NCBI GenBank assembly: GCA_949358305.1
Contig: OX442314.1
Coordinates: 8,301,060-8,365,059, forward strand
DNA length: 64,000 nucleotides
From: Strigamia acuminata
Taxonomy: Eukaryota; Arthropoda; Chilopoda; Geophilomorpha; Linotaeniidae
Reading direction: 5' to 3'
Made by a program: the position numbers and the translations under genes. Positions 10,526-20,634 of this stretch are shown here, piece by piece (the stretch's first letter is position 1; each line of letters begins with the position of its first letter). The notes under the pieces were generated by a model. It saw nothing but the letters and a program-made list of their open reading frames with translations. It was not told where the DNA came from and ran no database searches.

Positions 10526-11340
10526 CACGTTCTGGTGTTACGAATCAATGCAAGATGGCAACTTACATAAAAAAATCCCATGTAATCTTTAATTTAATTA
10601 AAATAAGTTGTTTTTGTTTTGCAAACTGTGCTTCTTTTAATCTGAAATACTCACTTGACAACAGAAAACATGAAAAACACCCAATTGATCATACCAATCA
10701 AGGTAATCAGTTCCGGGCACCCAGCCAAGAAAGCCCCCCCCCCAAAGACCAAGGCTATTTGAATTAGGTGACACGATCATGTAATTGTAACAATGGTTGA
10801 GAAAAACCATCACAAAATAACATTATAACATTGTTAATTTGTAGTTTTCTTATTGTTATTATGCATTATGTCATAATTTTCCAATGATCTATTCTACATT
10901 TTGGAGGTCATGCCCAAAAATCATGAGTTCGACAAAGGTGCCGGATAATTCGAATAAACCGGATAAAACACGACCCAATTTTCCAGCAGGAATTTAACTT
11001 TCATGGCATACCATTAAAAAATACCAGTCAATCAGATCCCCAGATGAGGTCAAACTCGCATTTTAGGACATGCCCTTCACAGGAGGGGGGGGGGGTAATT
11101 CTGTATAAATCCAAATGTCACATTACATATTTGTTCTCTTAACGTCTCAATGCTCTGATGTGTTGACCCAACATTCCAACTCATAAATTAATGTCACCAG
11201 CAAAATAAACTGATGATCAAAGACACAAATAAACACTGGAAAAATATTTCCGTCCAAATATTAATCAAAAGCACCATGGCATCCTTATATCGTGAACTGC
11301 GCTGGTGTATGTTATGTAAAGCTTACTTCATATAATGATA
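10526..11340. other. No gene recognised
   Basis: The stretch holds a C-run (10734-10742), a G-run (about 11081-11091) and otherwise unremarkable AT-rich sequence. The 70-codon frame at 10555 shows no family resemblance. Confidence 0.4.
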
Positions 11341-11344
11341 TTAG

Positions 11345-11510
11345 TTGGGTGTCTCAAAATTAACGCAAGATTTGAATTAAATAGAAAACACAGTTTTTAG
11401 TCTTTAGATTGTTATTTTTTTTATTGAATCGTAAAGTACATAGCATAGAGTTATTTACGGAATAACACATCGGTCAAATGGCCTCCACGGCTTTGCATTT
11501 ATTCTTCTGC
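11345..11510 (-). pseudogene. Possible transposon end with transposase C-terminus relic
   Basis: On the minus strand a short frame reads QSRGGHLTDVLFRK then stop (about 11495-11452). This resembles the RGGH-x-x-x-(I/V)-(I/L)-F ending of some Tc1/mariner/IS630-type transposases. About 100 bp further the sequence ends in a candidate terminal repeat (GGGTGTCTCAAAATTAACGC at about 11346-11365). No upstream catalytic part was seen. The segment is short and the family match is from memory. Confidence 0.3.
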
Positions 11511-12186
11511 AAGATAGTATAGATCACCAACTTAATGCCTAATAAGATGATATTATGCATATAATACAAGGTCTGGCAACTATAAACTATAATTTGGTTG
11601 CTTTCTTCCTTACAAAACTATCTGAAGCTACACTATTGCAGTCTGTCTGCAATCAACTTTAATTTCAGTGCACTTATCTACTGCATGCTCCATAATCAAT
11701 ATAAACTTCTTTCCAATACTAAAACTAGATGATTGTTATAAAGTACTTTCTTTTGCAAATTAAAACTCTTCTTGAATTTCAGCTTGAGTGAAGAACGTTG
11801 AGTATCTTGTTTTGTTTCATTATTTACATCACTACAACATAAATTCTAACTTCCTCCTATCTCAAAAAACACTTTGGAAGGAAGTAACAGCTGAGCCATC
11901 ATCCATTCTCCAAAAAAAAGAACACAGACAACTTTCTTTCCCTTGCAAATGCACACAAATGCACCTAATGCAGCAACAGCAGTGTTATACTGGCTGAGTG
12001 AATACTGTATCGATGATTAGAAAAAGCCTGTTTAAAGTATAAAATTAAAGCCGAGCATTCGTATTATAAACTATGCGGCTTTTTGTAGGGCCCAGGTGCA
12101 TTCAGCACCTACTTGCCTTATGGAGAAGTGACTTCTTATTGAACAAACTTCAACTGTCTCCAGAAGCAGTTCACCGACCATCGATC
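11511..12186. other. No gene recognised
   Basis: AT-rich sequence with no splice-bounded frame, RNA or repeat that I can support. Confidence 0.4.
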
Positions 12187-12327
12187 TATAGTCTGTTCCG
12201 ATACAACGTTGTCCTATTTCCGAGCCGAATTACGCCTAACTAGACTGTGCTCTACTACGCGGAAAAGTAGTTCTGTGTCAAAGCATAACCTTTGACAATG
12301 ACAGAAGTGTTGGTAATCGATCATAAT
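12187..12327. mobile_element. Family-A MITE, truncated copy
   Basis: TCTGTTCCGATACAACGTTG near 12187 is followed by the family blocks GCCGAATTACGCCTAACT and CGGAAAAGTAGTTCTGTGTC. These match the copies at 34317 and 59093. The other end is missing. Confidence 0.6.
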
Positions 12328-13294
12328 AAGAGGTTTCATTAAATGAGCGATTAGTTGATTACTTTGATTACTTTGATTAGTCGATTACTTGATGTGTCAT
12401 GTGACTGGATTCAACCAATCCCAAAAATAATGAAAACTGACAAATCTATTTTTACAGCAATTGACTCTATGGTTGAATGGTTTTTGAAAACAAGTGGTGA
12501 GCAATACCACAATTGGCAGTTTGCAGAGACCACCAACCAACAAAAAACATGCAATAATTACTCATCAAACATTACTTCTGGATCCATTTCCTGCCTATCA
12601 TCTCCCATCCACTCACCACTGTCTTGGTCAAGAGTTCTAGCTCTACCGGTGATAAATGAGACCTCACCAACTGACATCTTCTTGAATGTTCAATCCTCCT
12701 CTAGTGGTCCAACCGCAAACTCCTCTTAATTACTAAAATGAGTTTCAAAGCTCTCATTTCCCAAACAACATTTTTCCTTTTCCCACTCTAGCAATACCAA
12801 CAAACTGACACATCGGTACTAAAGCGGAAAGCCAATGCAATTGCACCGAATAAATGCCAATTCATTTCCCGGTTAATGCGGCAGTTATACTTAAGAGCCG
12901 GCAATTTTCAGCGACACTCTGTCAAAATACTCTATACTGCAAAATTGACGAGCCAGAACTGGATTTGGCCCAATCCGATTTGCTAGTCCCTTTTTCTCTT
13001 GCAGCGATTCTGCAAGAAAAATAAAAGTTGCCGAAGAGCGAGTTTTTGTTTTAAATTATTGCCTCTTAGTTTGTCGGTTGCAATTTAACAGTCACATGAC
13101 TGCGACAACAAGAAATTCCACCAACCTTTTTAGACAACTCGTTCCTGATTGGTTGGCGCTACAATATGTAAGTGAAACATTCACCTGGCTGTACAAACCA
13201 CAATAAACTAACATACAATTCCAACAAGTTCTGTGGCCAACCAACCAACCAACCAAGCCATTTTTAAGGGTTTGTTATAGCGAAAAATTCATTA
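12328..13294. other. Unassigned sequence with slightly raised GC at 12840-13050
   Basis: A 124-codon plus-strand frame at 12355-12729 shows no family resemblance and no splice context, so I do not call it a gene. The remainder holds nothing I can name. Confidence 0.35.
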
Positions 13295-13296
13295 TA

Positions 13297-13830
13297 CAGG
13301 GTGAACCAAAAGTCTGTTCCCCTCAAATATTTCCTCAGCAATTGCATCTAGGCCAACTTTGATGAAGCCATCGTATTGGAAGTTGGGTGAGAGCAATCCA
13401 ATGATGTCATCAAATTTGACCTTGAAGGCCATTTTCAAGGTCATTCACTTGCTAACTTTAAACCAATCAGGTTAGAGCAAAAAAGTCAATTACAAAGTTG
13501 TAGAGCAGGGGTCGGCAAGTAATTTTGAGTGGGGTCCGGATACTAGTAAAAATTTTTTTTGAGGTCCAGAAAAAGACAACAAAACAAAACAAAAAGAACA
13601 CAAAAAACACCAAAAACACCAAAAAAAAACAAAAAGATCAAAAAAACACCAAAAAACAACAAAAATACCAAAAAAATATATAATAAAAAATATCTGGCGG
13701 TCCATGTTTCAACCTTCCGCGGGCCGGATCCGGACCGCGGGCCGCCAGTTGCCGACCGCTGTTGTAGAGCATCATCAAATTAGTACTATCCAACTTATCT
13801 TAGTCATCTTAAGGACATGTGCACGTCCCT
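13297..13830. mobile_element. Mariner-like MITE, left part only, interrupted by a hAT MITE
   Basis: TA then CAGGGTGAACCAAAAGTCTG opens sequence related to the arm of the element at 1240-2003 (shared AAAGTTGTAGAGCAT and AAGGTCAT blocks). It is split by the insertion at 13506-13761 and fades after about 13830. No right end was found. Confidence 0.65.
13506..13761. mobile_element. hAT-type MITE, 256 bp, with 8-bp target duplication
   Basis: Ends CAGGGGTCGGCAA and CAGCGGTCGGCAA (inverted) are 13-bp TIRs with one mismatch. They are bounded by TTGTAGAG on both sides (13498-13505, 13762-13769). An 8-bp duplication with CA-start ends fits the hAT superfamily. The interior is an A/C-rich AAACACC run with GC-rich shoulders. 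Confidence 0.9.
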
Positions 13831-14740
13831 TCGTCCCATTTGTTACTTTCTATGGTAACAAGCCATTAAGTATTCTTCGATTAAATATAAGTGTCGAAGT
13901 GGCGCCAGTTCTTAAGGTCAACCCGCGCTTAAGCATCCTTCTGAACACCTTACGTATTCCTAGGCGCGAATCAAACTGTCGCACCTAAGAATATCGCCCC
14001 TAGTAGGTATCACCGGTCGACTGAATTGGTTTACAAATGATAAAACATTTTGTTAAAAACGTTTCCATCACAATACTATTACTTTTCAATTTTGGCTGCA
14101 ATTTCTGTATCTAGAATAATTGTAAAACTATGACAATCTTCTCAAACACTTCATATAGATTTTATTAAGTACTTTGAGTTCTTCCATGGAGTGCTGCTTT
14201 AACATCGACTTTTATTTCATTCTGGTTTATTGTTTTTTTCGTTTGAATTGATTGAGTGTTCTAGCTTGAAATCCTTTCTTTGAGAGAAAAATGTCAAAAG
14301 AAAAATATAAAATATAAAAAGAAATCCCCCACAAAAATACTCTTTTTTTTAAAAAAAATGCGAGTCTTGGTTCGTAAGCGAAAATTGGATTTTCTTCAAA
14401 TAGAGGTTCTTTAAGAACATAAGAACCAAAAAGTGACACTCTTTGTCTCTAATCCAATCATAAATTAAGGAATCTACTATCTACACTGCTGCATCTAATT
14501 AAATCAAATATTTTCAAAGGATTGATATAATCTATTCAAAGCTGTAATTTTGTAATCCCGTATAAGAAAAATGCCGGTTAATGCACATCGAACATTTTGA
14601 GATATCTGGAAAACTCAGATAGACCAAAAAAGACGAAAAGACTGTAGAAAGATGTCTCGAAGATCAAGAAAGGCAAAAAGACAGTAGAAAGATGTTCTGA
14701 AGACCAACAAGTAGATATAAGAAACTATAATTTTGGATAG

Positions 14741-14830
14741 AAGCTTTTAAATTGGTGCTTCAAATTGCCGCCAGAGTGTGCTACTATCGCACATTTTGTT
14801 TGTGACTGCCATGACCGGTGGCAAAAAAAT
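14741..14830. repeat. Dispersed repeat (GCTTTTAAATTGGTGCTTCA), copy 1
   Basis: About 90 bp including CGCCAGAGTG and GACTGCCATGAC recur at 51938-52025 with substitutions. The type is unknown. The rest of 13830-14960 shows nothing recognisable. Confidence 0.6.
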
Positions 14831-14966
14831 TTTAAAAAATTTACTATTCTGTATAATATAAAATAAATTTTAAAAAATGAACAAGTTTGTAGAGCATTAA
14901 ATCTTCTACAAACGGAGACTGGTTTTATAATTTATCGAAACCTTTTTTGTATCGAAAAAAGCTCTT

Positions 14967-15194
14967 ATGGAGTCGAAGCCGGACATCATTTATGAAATAT
15001 TTTATATTTGTTTTTTATTGCCTGAAGTCGCCACATCGTCAGTTCAGCATAAGGAATTCTTCCGACCGGGGTCAGAAGAATTGCCCGAATTGTTTGTCGT
15101 CGTGCAGTTTGTGAGTAAAAGTAGAGATAAGATTTCGGAATATTTTCCGTTATCTTCAAGTGAACAAAATCAAATTATTTTGGGCCAAAATTGA
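14967..15194 (+). CDS. Candidate small exon (unrecognised)
   Basis: A 75-codon frame opens with ATG at 14967 and contains a strong donor, TTTGTGAGTAAAAG, near 15109-15122. If that donor is used, about 48 codons would be coding. Codon usage is less AT-biased than the surroundings. I see no domain, signal peptide or membrane segment beyond a short hydrophobic stretch (IYEIFYICFLL). It may be chance. Confidence 0.2.
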   Translation: MESKPDIIYEIFYICFLLPEVATSSVQHKEFFRPGSEELPELFVVVQFVSKSRDKISEYFPLSSSEQNQIILGQN

Positions 15195-15238
15195 CCGATT
15201 ATCGTCACAAGAAGCCATCGCGACAAAATATATAATTA

Positions 15239-15550
15239 ATTCTCAAATTTGTTACTTTTTTCCAAATATTTCTCAAATTTGTCACTTTTTTCCAAATATT
15301 TCTCAAATTTGTCACTTTTTTCCAAATATTTCTCAAATTTCCCACTTTTTTCCAAATATTTCTCAAATTTCTCATTTTTTTCCAAATATTTCTCAAATTT
15401 CTCGCTTTTTTCCAAATATTTCTCAAATTTCTCACTTTTTTTCAAATATTTCTCAAATTTCTCACTTTTTTCCAAATATTTCTCAAATTTCTCACTTTTT
15501 CCAAATATTTCTCAAATTTCTCACTTTTTTTACAAATATTTCTCACAATT
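15239..15550. repeat. 30-bp minisatellite (ten copies)
   Basis: The unit TCTCAAATTTCTCACTTTTT plus TCCAAATATT is repeated ten times in register (15241-15540). Because 30 is a multiple of three and the unit lacks stops in several frames, four long but spurious frames appear on both strands. Confidence 0.95.
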
Positions 15551-16494
15551 TTATCAAAAATCTCTCAAATCTGTTAACATCACAAGATCAACAAACGTCA
15601 TTACCCATTAAAGCACTTCACTTTGTCGTTGAGTGTAAAAACAAGTCTAAGCACCTCTGATTTTCTATGTTGACTGCCACCAGCAGTTAAAACTACAATA
15701 ACACCAAAACGAAACAGTTTGAGACAGAATTTACTTTCATTTCTCATTGTTTTTACCAACGATCAAAGCCAATCGGCAGAAGACAGCGACAGAGAGAGAA
15801 AAGTCCAATGTAAACAAGGATTATCTTTCTTTTTCTACACCATTTAGTGCAGCAAGTGATTTGGAAGTCGAGAGTGAGGCAAACTCCCATGTTTTGGATC
15901 CGTGTCAACCCCACCGCCCACACAAAAGCTGCTCCAGACATGTATGAATTGATTGCCGGCTCCTAAAGCTAGAGCAGTTGCCGTTTCGATCCGACAAACC
16001 GGCCAAGGACAAACACGACCACGCATCAATTCTTGTAATGCGCAATCCCGGCTTCGAACACCACCAAAGTTTGGATCGAAACGTTGGCTGCATTTCTGTT
16101 TTGCTTTTCAGATTTTTACATTTTTCGATTCGGTTTCCTTTTTCTGATGTCATTTGACGGAGAGACACGAAATCAGACCATACCGTATAAGGGTTACTAC
16201 GGAAGTCCCGTTACAATTTTATTTTACGTTAAAGTCGCTGAGCACCAGGTGGCGCTATTACAAAACTAAGGCGGGTTTCATAATTATAAAGCCACTCACA
16301 AAAGTTGGCTTCACAGAAAAACGACTTAAGCAATCACAAAAATGTTTATTCCACGTGAATACTTATCAAATTTTACACCTTTTACTCATTTTTTTAGTCA
16401 TTAGGCCTAATAATGCTACAATAAAGTAAAGAGACAACAATAAACTCATCATTAAAAGTAATTAAACTTAATTTAATTAATTAAACACAGACAA
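15551..16494. other. Unassigned; GC-raised patch at 15830-16060
   Basis: The patch has open frames of 60-90 codons in several registers on both strands but no recognisable protein. It carries a pyrimidine tract ending TTTTCAG near 16110 that could be an acceptor. The rest up to the MITE end at 16495 is plain AT-rich sequence. Confidence 0.3.
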
Positions 16495-16499
16495 TTACC

Positions 16500-16503
16500 A
16501 TGT
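16500..16503. repeat. Target-site duplication ATGT, left copy
   Basis: ATGT precedes the TG of the 5' LTR and the same four bases follow the CA of the 3' LTR at 28841-28844. Four-base duplications are usual for many Ty3/gypsy integrases. Confidence 0.9.
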
Positions 16504-17462
16504 TGTGGTGATCTCAAAATATTCACCAACTTAGAAGATTAAATTAATTATCTTCTAATTAATTTGACTGTGGCACACGCCAAGTCAGATCATGTGACCG
16601 AGGGGAGAAATCCTCTCTAGGCACATATCACCCCAGGTTGTCCGGGGTGAAAACGGTTATTAGCCGTTATGGTGCAATATGGTGTAATAACCACTAGTTG
16701 CACCCATTTGAGCTAAGTGCGCAGGTTTTCTGCGCAATATTGAAGCGTGCTGGGCTCGCGTCTTGGCTCAAATCGGGACTCTGAAAAATACAACAACAAC
16801 CTCAACATCACTGCTTTTGCTCCTGAAAGAAAAGTATTGATAGAGGACCGTTGTAACTCAGTTTCACCTGCTATCTTTGTGTATCAAACGCACAAAGCCA
16901 GCAATCCTGCTTGAATTAGCCGTCGCTAATTCCAGCAATCGAGAAGAGAAGATTCCCGACGATCGTGAACCATCGCCGTCGCTGTTGCGCGAACGACAGC
17001 CACCGCCATCGTACGAAAGCCGGACGCCTACAGCCGTCAACCACCGCCGCCGAGCCGTCGCACGAGCCGTAGAAGGAGCCCACGAGAACCATCGTCTTCG
17101 ACCATCGTTCGTGAGTTCGTAGAACGAAGACAATTTGCCTTCGCCTAACAACTTCAAGTTGTTTAAGCGCCATTTCTGACGCTTTGTAGCTTGCAACAGT
17201 CGTTGCAAGCCCTTCCTTTGTTTCATTGTTTCCCGCTCATTTTATTCTGTGATATTCATAATCATAATTAGTATATATTGTAATTTATCGAATAAAACAT
17301 TTGTGTGATTTTTATTACCATAATAAACTGTCTTTTTATTCCTATTTCCGTAAACTTAACCCTAGACAAGTTTCGGCCGCGATATAAGTCTTGTAAAGCA
17401 TTCACCTGCGGTTTCTGCTTAATTTATTAGAAATTAAGTGGATAAAAACCCGGATCGCAGCA
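16504..17462 (+). repeat. 5' long terminal repeat, 959 bp
   Basis: It starts TGTGGTGATC and ends CGCAGCA, i.e. TG...CA. The offset to the 3' LTR is a constant 11,378 bp. A GC-rich block (about 16900-17130) is followed by an AT-rich segment with TATATA at 17272 and poly(A)-type AATAAA at 17291 and 17322. The minus-strand 120-codon frame through it is duplicated in the other LTR and is not a gene. Confidence 0.97.
17272..17327 (+). promoter_or_regulatory. LTR TATA-like element and poly(A) signals
   Basis: TATATAT at 17272-17278 is followed by AATAAA at 17291-17296 and 17322-17327. The close spacing suggests initiation and 3'-end formation occur in the last fifth of the LTR. The exact U3/R/U5 borders cannot be read from sequence. 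Confidence 0.4.
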
Positions 17463-17464
17463 CG

Positions 17465-17482
17465 TGGGGGCCCGTCCGGGAT
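17465..17482 (+). promoter_or_regulatory. Primer binding site, tRNA-Pro type
   Basis: TGGGGGCCCGTCCGGGAT starts two bases after the LTR. It differs at one position from the tRNA-Pro site used by gammaretroviruses (TGGGGGCTCGTCCGGGAT, from memory). The 3' end of a host tRNA-Pro would prime minus-strand DNA here. Confidence 0.85.
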
Positions 17483-17576
17483 AGTCATTGTATAAATTTT
17501 GATAGTTTAAAATTTACCCGCCATTTTTATCTTGCTTATCTTTCTTCTCTATCCTTTCTTTGTCTTCATTTGAAAA

Positions 17577-20500
17577 ATGGCGACTCCAGGCGAAAAGAGA
17601 CCGAGAGGCAGACCAGCGAAGAGACGAGTGGCGATCGATCTACCAGCCGTGGATCAAGAAGTGACTGAGTCACAAGAACTGTTTGAAACTATGGATCAAA
17701 CAGCTAACTGTAACTCGGCACAGTTAATCGTGAATGAATTCACGCAAGCGTTGGAGCGACAACAGCCATCCCCGCCCAGCGGCCAGTTGGACTTAAAAAA
17801 TCCAACTGGAAGTGGCCGTTCCAAGTCGCAAAACGATGATTTGAATTTACGAATTCAATCATCAAGTGCGGAGCACTCGCTGAATTCATCACCGGTTCAA
17901 GGTGCAGCACAACAAGATTCTGAGAACTCCAATATGGAAGTTTCTCATTCTCCCGTGCGTGTTACCATGATGGACGCACTCCGTGAGCAAGCTAGGCTCG
18001 AGGGAGTAAAAGTCACTAGCGAAATGACTGTGGAACAAATCCACAAAGCTATGGTTCGCAAACAAAGCCAAAAAGACGTTGAAATCGTCAGAACAAGCTT
18101 GCAAGCAGAGTTCGAGCGAATGCATGCAGAAATGCATCAGCAAAATGCCGAACTAAAACAACAACGTGCGAATGACCATGTTAAGTTGTTACAATTAGAA
18201 CAGGAAAAAGCTTCCTGGCTAATTACTGACGAAGAGCAACAACAAAGGCTCGAGCAACTAAATCAAGCCCAAAAAGATTTAGAAATTGCTAATGAAAATT
18301 TGAGATTGGCCAACGCAAATTTGCGAGAAGCCAACACAAATTTAATGACTGCCGAACTAACCGCCCCAGTTCGAGCGAGGGAAGTAATTCCCTCCACTTC
18401 TCGAAATTACGAGAATCATGCTGCAGAGCAAGCAGCAAGAGCTAAGAGATTAGCACAACGAGAAAACGAAGTATTTCTCGCTCGACAGCAGTCCGTAATT
18501 GATGCTGGTCTAGCCGCCAAAAGTCAAAGTACTGCAGAGCAGTTATTACGTGCCGACTTAGCTGCGCAAGCTCGTGAAAACGAAATTCTTCGCGCAGATC
18601 TATTGACGGTACAAGAGAACTTTGCAGTAGTAGTACAAAAAGTACAAGACGTTTGTGGCGAAGATAATTTTGCAAAGCCAGCCCCAGTTTTGCAAAAAGG
18701 TGCTTCCAAATCACCTGAGTTGATTGATTTAACATCAGCTAAACCAAAAGTCAGTCGACAATCAAGTTGGACTGACAGTGATGACTCACGCAGTAGTCGT
18801 GGAAGCCGTAACAGTCATCACAGTCGCAAAAAGCGAAAGCGACAACCAGACCCGACCGAATATCATTCCCCAAAAGTTACGCAAGATTCGGATCGATTCT
18901 TTAGCAATAGCGACCGATTAATCGGAATGCTAGAGAAAAAGAATAAAGAACGTGAGAAACCACACGATCGTGGACGGTCACACGATAATCCGCGAGAAGG
19001 CTCACCAAAACGAGATTGTCATAACGACATCCGTGATGGGCCGAGATACCGTGGAAATCCGCCAGGTGGTGACCCACCAGGTGGAGATAGTTCAGATGGA
19101 CATGGAGGTGGCCACTCACGTGACCACAATTCGAATGGCAATCGAAATGGAAGGGGACCACCAAATGGAGACCGTCGTCCGCCAGATGGCGACGATCCTC
19201 CGGACCCTGATCCGCCGCCAAATCCGAATCATGAATCTGCGTCAGATACAGATTCCTCACGTCCCAGTGTGAGAGGGCGATCTCGTCACAGAACACGTAG
19301 TAGAACTCAAAGACCCGATTTCTACACGAAAGATGAGATTGACCAGTTGTTGAGGCAAAATGCTCAACAACAGCGAAAAAGCAGAAGGGATAAAATTATT
19401 TTGCAAAAAATAAGTGAATTTACTTCTGATAAATGGACTCATCAAACAACAGATGAAAAGTTCATTAGATGGGATCGAGTTATCCCACATGCCTATAATG
19501 GAAATTGGCAAGCAGGGTCAAACCTCTTGCTGGAAATATTCGAACTAGGCAAAGTTCACAGTTTTAGCTGTGAAGGTGCATTGGCCCATCTAGTACCAAG
19601 AATACTAGTTGGCGGTGTCAAGGAGTGGTTTCGCAGGAAAGACTTCACGAAGTGGGATGACTTCGTTAAACAATTTATGTTTAAATTTGGTGAATCGAGC
19701 GAAGACATCAAAACGCTCTGGAGATGTCTTAAGCAACGAAAAGGCGAAAGCTTACATTCGTACATGCTAAGAGCAGAGAATCTGCTTGGCAGAATGCCAC
19801 ATGCTGTTACTGATGCAACAGCAGATGATCAGTTTAGAGCTGGCCTCACAGAATATAGTAAAAATATTCTGATGATGTCGGACGCTCCCGACCCGGGGAA
19901 ATTCTCCGAGTTAAACGAGTTCATGGAAGTCAATCAATTGCGCATTGACGAAAAGTACAAAGCTTATCTTACAGAAGCCGAAAGGTCAGCGTACTTAAAG
20001 CGAGAGAAAAGACTCGCTGAGCAAAACAATGAAACCTTTAATGGTTTGAAATTGTTGCAGCCACCTAGTTACGAAGACTTTCTAGACGAAGTGGATGAGA
20101 AGAGTTCGAAAAAAGAATCTTCCAAAAAGGACGTCAAAAATCCTCATTCAGTCCCTAAGTTACACGCAAATATAACTGGAGCTGAAACTCCGTCGTCTGA
20201 AGCTGAAGAAGCTGAAGAGGAGGAGGAAACAGGAGACGAGACGATGGCTTTATTGGCCAAAGCAGCGGCGTTGTTAGCAAAAAATAACCCCGTTGCGGGC
20301 AAATGGAAGCCAAGGATGAAACCAAAAAATGTTTCATTTGACGCATCAAAGGTGAATACCGAAAGGAATTCAAAGTCACCTGCGGTGTCGCCAGAGCGCC
20401 GGTCTGACGCTCGTTCTCGTTCTGCCTCGCCAGCAGCAACGAAAAAGAAATCGCCTGCCACTGATCCATGCAATTTATGCAAAAAATTAGGGCATTGGCA

Positions 20501-20600
20501 AAAAGACTGCCCTTCCTCTAAAAAGGACAAACCAGTGTCAACAGCTGAGTTTGAAAAAGCAGTCAAGATCATAACTGACATGTTTCGAAAAAACTTGTAG
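17577..20600 (+). CDS. gag: Gag polyprotein with AT-hook, coiled coil and CCHC zinc knuckle
   Basis: This is the structural protein that forms the virus-like particle and binds genomic RNA. The ATG sits in AAAAATGG and the protein is 1007 aa, about twice or more the usual gypsy Gag. Residues 7-17 read KRPRGRPAKRR, a canonical AT-hook core (PRGRP). Residues about 155-265 are a long heptad-rich coiled coil (Glu, Gln, Leu, Ala). About 400-425 is Ser/Arg-rich and basic, and about 500-570 is Gly/Pro/Asp-rich. A region near 665-765 (WFRRKDFTKWDDFVKQF) looks like the Retrotrans_gag capsid core. Residues 965-978 are the CX2CX4HX4C knuckle (CNLCKKLGHWQKDC). The last codons overlap the frameshift site, so Pol is expected as a Gag-Pol fusion. 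The AT-hook is unusual in Gag and is discussed as a finding. Confidence 0.93.
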   Translation: MATPGEKRPRGRPAKRRVAIDLPAVDQEVTESQELFETMDQTANCNSAQLIVNEFTQALERQQPSPPSGQLDLKNPTGSGRSKSQNDDLNLRIQSSSAEHSLNSSPVQGAAQQDSENSNMEVSHSPVRVTMMDALREQARLEGVKVTSEMTVEQIHKAMVRKQSQKDVEIVRTSLQAEFERMHAEMHQQNAELKQQRANDHVKLLQLEQEKASWLITDEEQQQRLEQLNQAQKDLEIANENLRLANANLREANTNLMTAELTAPVRAREVIPSTSRNYENHAAEQAARAKRLAQRENEVFLARQQSVIDAGLAAKSQSTAEQLLRADLAAQARENEILRADLLTVQENFAVVVQKVQDVCGEDNFAKPAPVLQKGASKSPELIDLTSAKPKVSRQSSWTDSDDSRSSRGSRNSHHSRKKRKRQPDPTEYHSPKVTQDSDRFFSNSDRLIGMLEKKNKEREKPHDRGRSHDNPREGSPKRDCHNDIRDGPRYRGNPPGGDPPGGDSSDGHGGGHSRDHNSNGNRNGRGPPNGDRRPPDGDDPPDPDPPPNPNHESASDTDSSRPSVRGRSRHRTRSRTQRPDFYTKDEIDQLLRQNAQQQRKSRRDKIILQKISEFTSDKWTHQTTDEKFIRWDRVIPHAYNGNWQAGSNLLLEIFELGKVHSFSCEGALAHLVPRILVGGVKEWFRRKDFTKWDDFVKQFMFKFGESSEDIKTLWRCLKQRKGESLHSYMLRAENLLGRMPHAVTDATADDQFRAGLTEYSKNILMMSDAPDPGKFSELNEFMEVNQLRIDEKYKAYLTEAERSAYLKREKRLAEQNNETFNGLKLLQPPSYEDFLDEVDEKSSKKESSKKDVKNPHSVPKLHANITGAETPSSEAEEAEEEEETGDETMALLAKAAALLAKNNPVAGKWKPRMKPKNVSFDASKVNTERNSKSPAVSPERRSDARSRSASPAATKKKSPATDPCNLCKKLGHWQKDCPSSKKDKPVSTAEFEKAVKIITDMFRKNL

Positions 20601-20634
20601 ACGCAGATCCATCAGGTCTAGTGGACGCTGCGTC
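20588..20634 (+). promoter_or_regulatory. -1 programmed ribosomal frameshift signal
   Basis: The heptamer A_AAA_AAC (20588-20594) lies in the Gag frame as CGA AAA AAC TTG TAG, six bases before the end of gag. After a 5-nt spacer, GACGCAG (20600-20606) pairs perfectly with CTGCGTC (20628-20634). TCCA (20608-20611) can pair with TGGA (20622-20625) inside the loop. The Pol frame is open from 20579, so slippage by -1 joins Gag to Pol. Confidence 0.9.

Noticed and set aside
12355-12729. 124-codon plus-strand frame
   Set aside because: Low-information composition, no domain, no promoter or splice context; chance is the simpler reading.
15160-15660. Frames of 76-166 codons on both strands through the 30-bp array
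   Set aside because: The unit length is a multiple of three and lacks stops, so open frames arise automatically in several registers.
16864-17226. 120-codon minus-strand frame, repeated at 28242-28604
   Set aside because: It lies wholly within the LTR and its copy is the other LTR. There is no conserved domain; it is the reverse of a GC-rich LTR block.
18901-20581. Minus-strand frames of 97-145 codons under gag
   Set aside because: They are shadows of the gag frame, whose domains and composition are clear.
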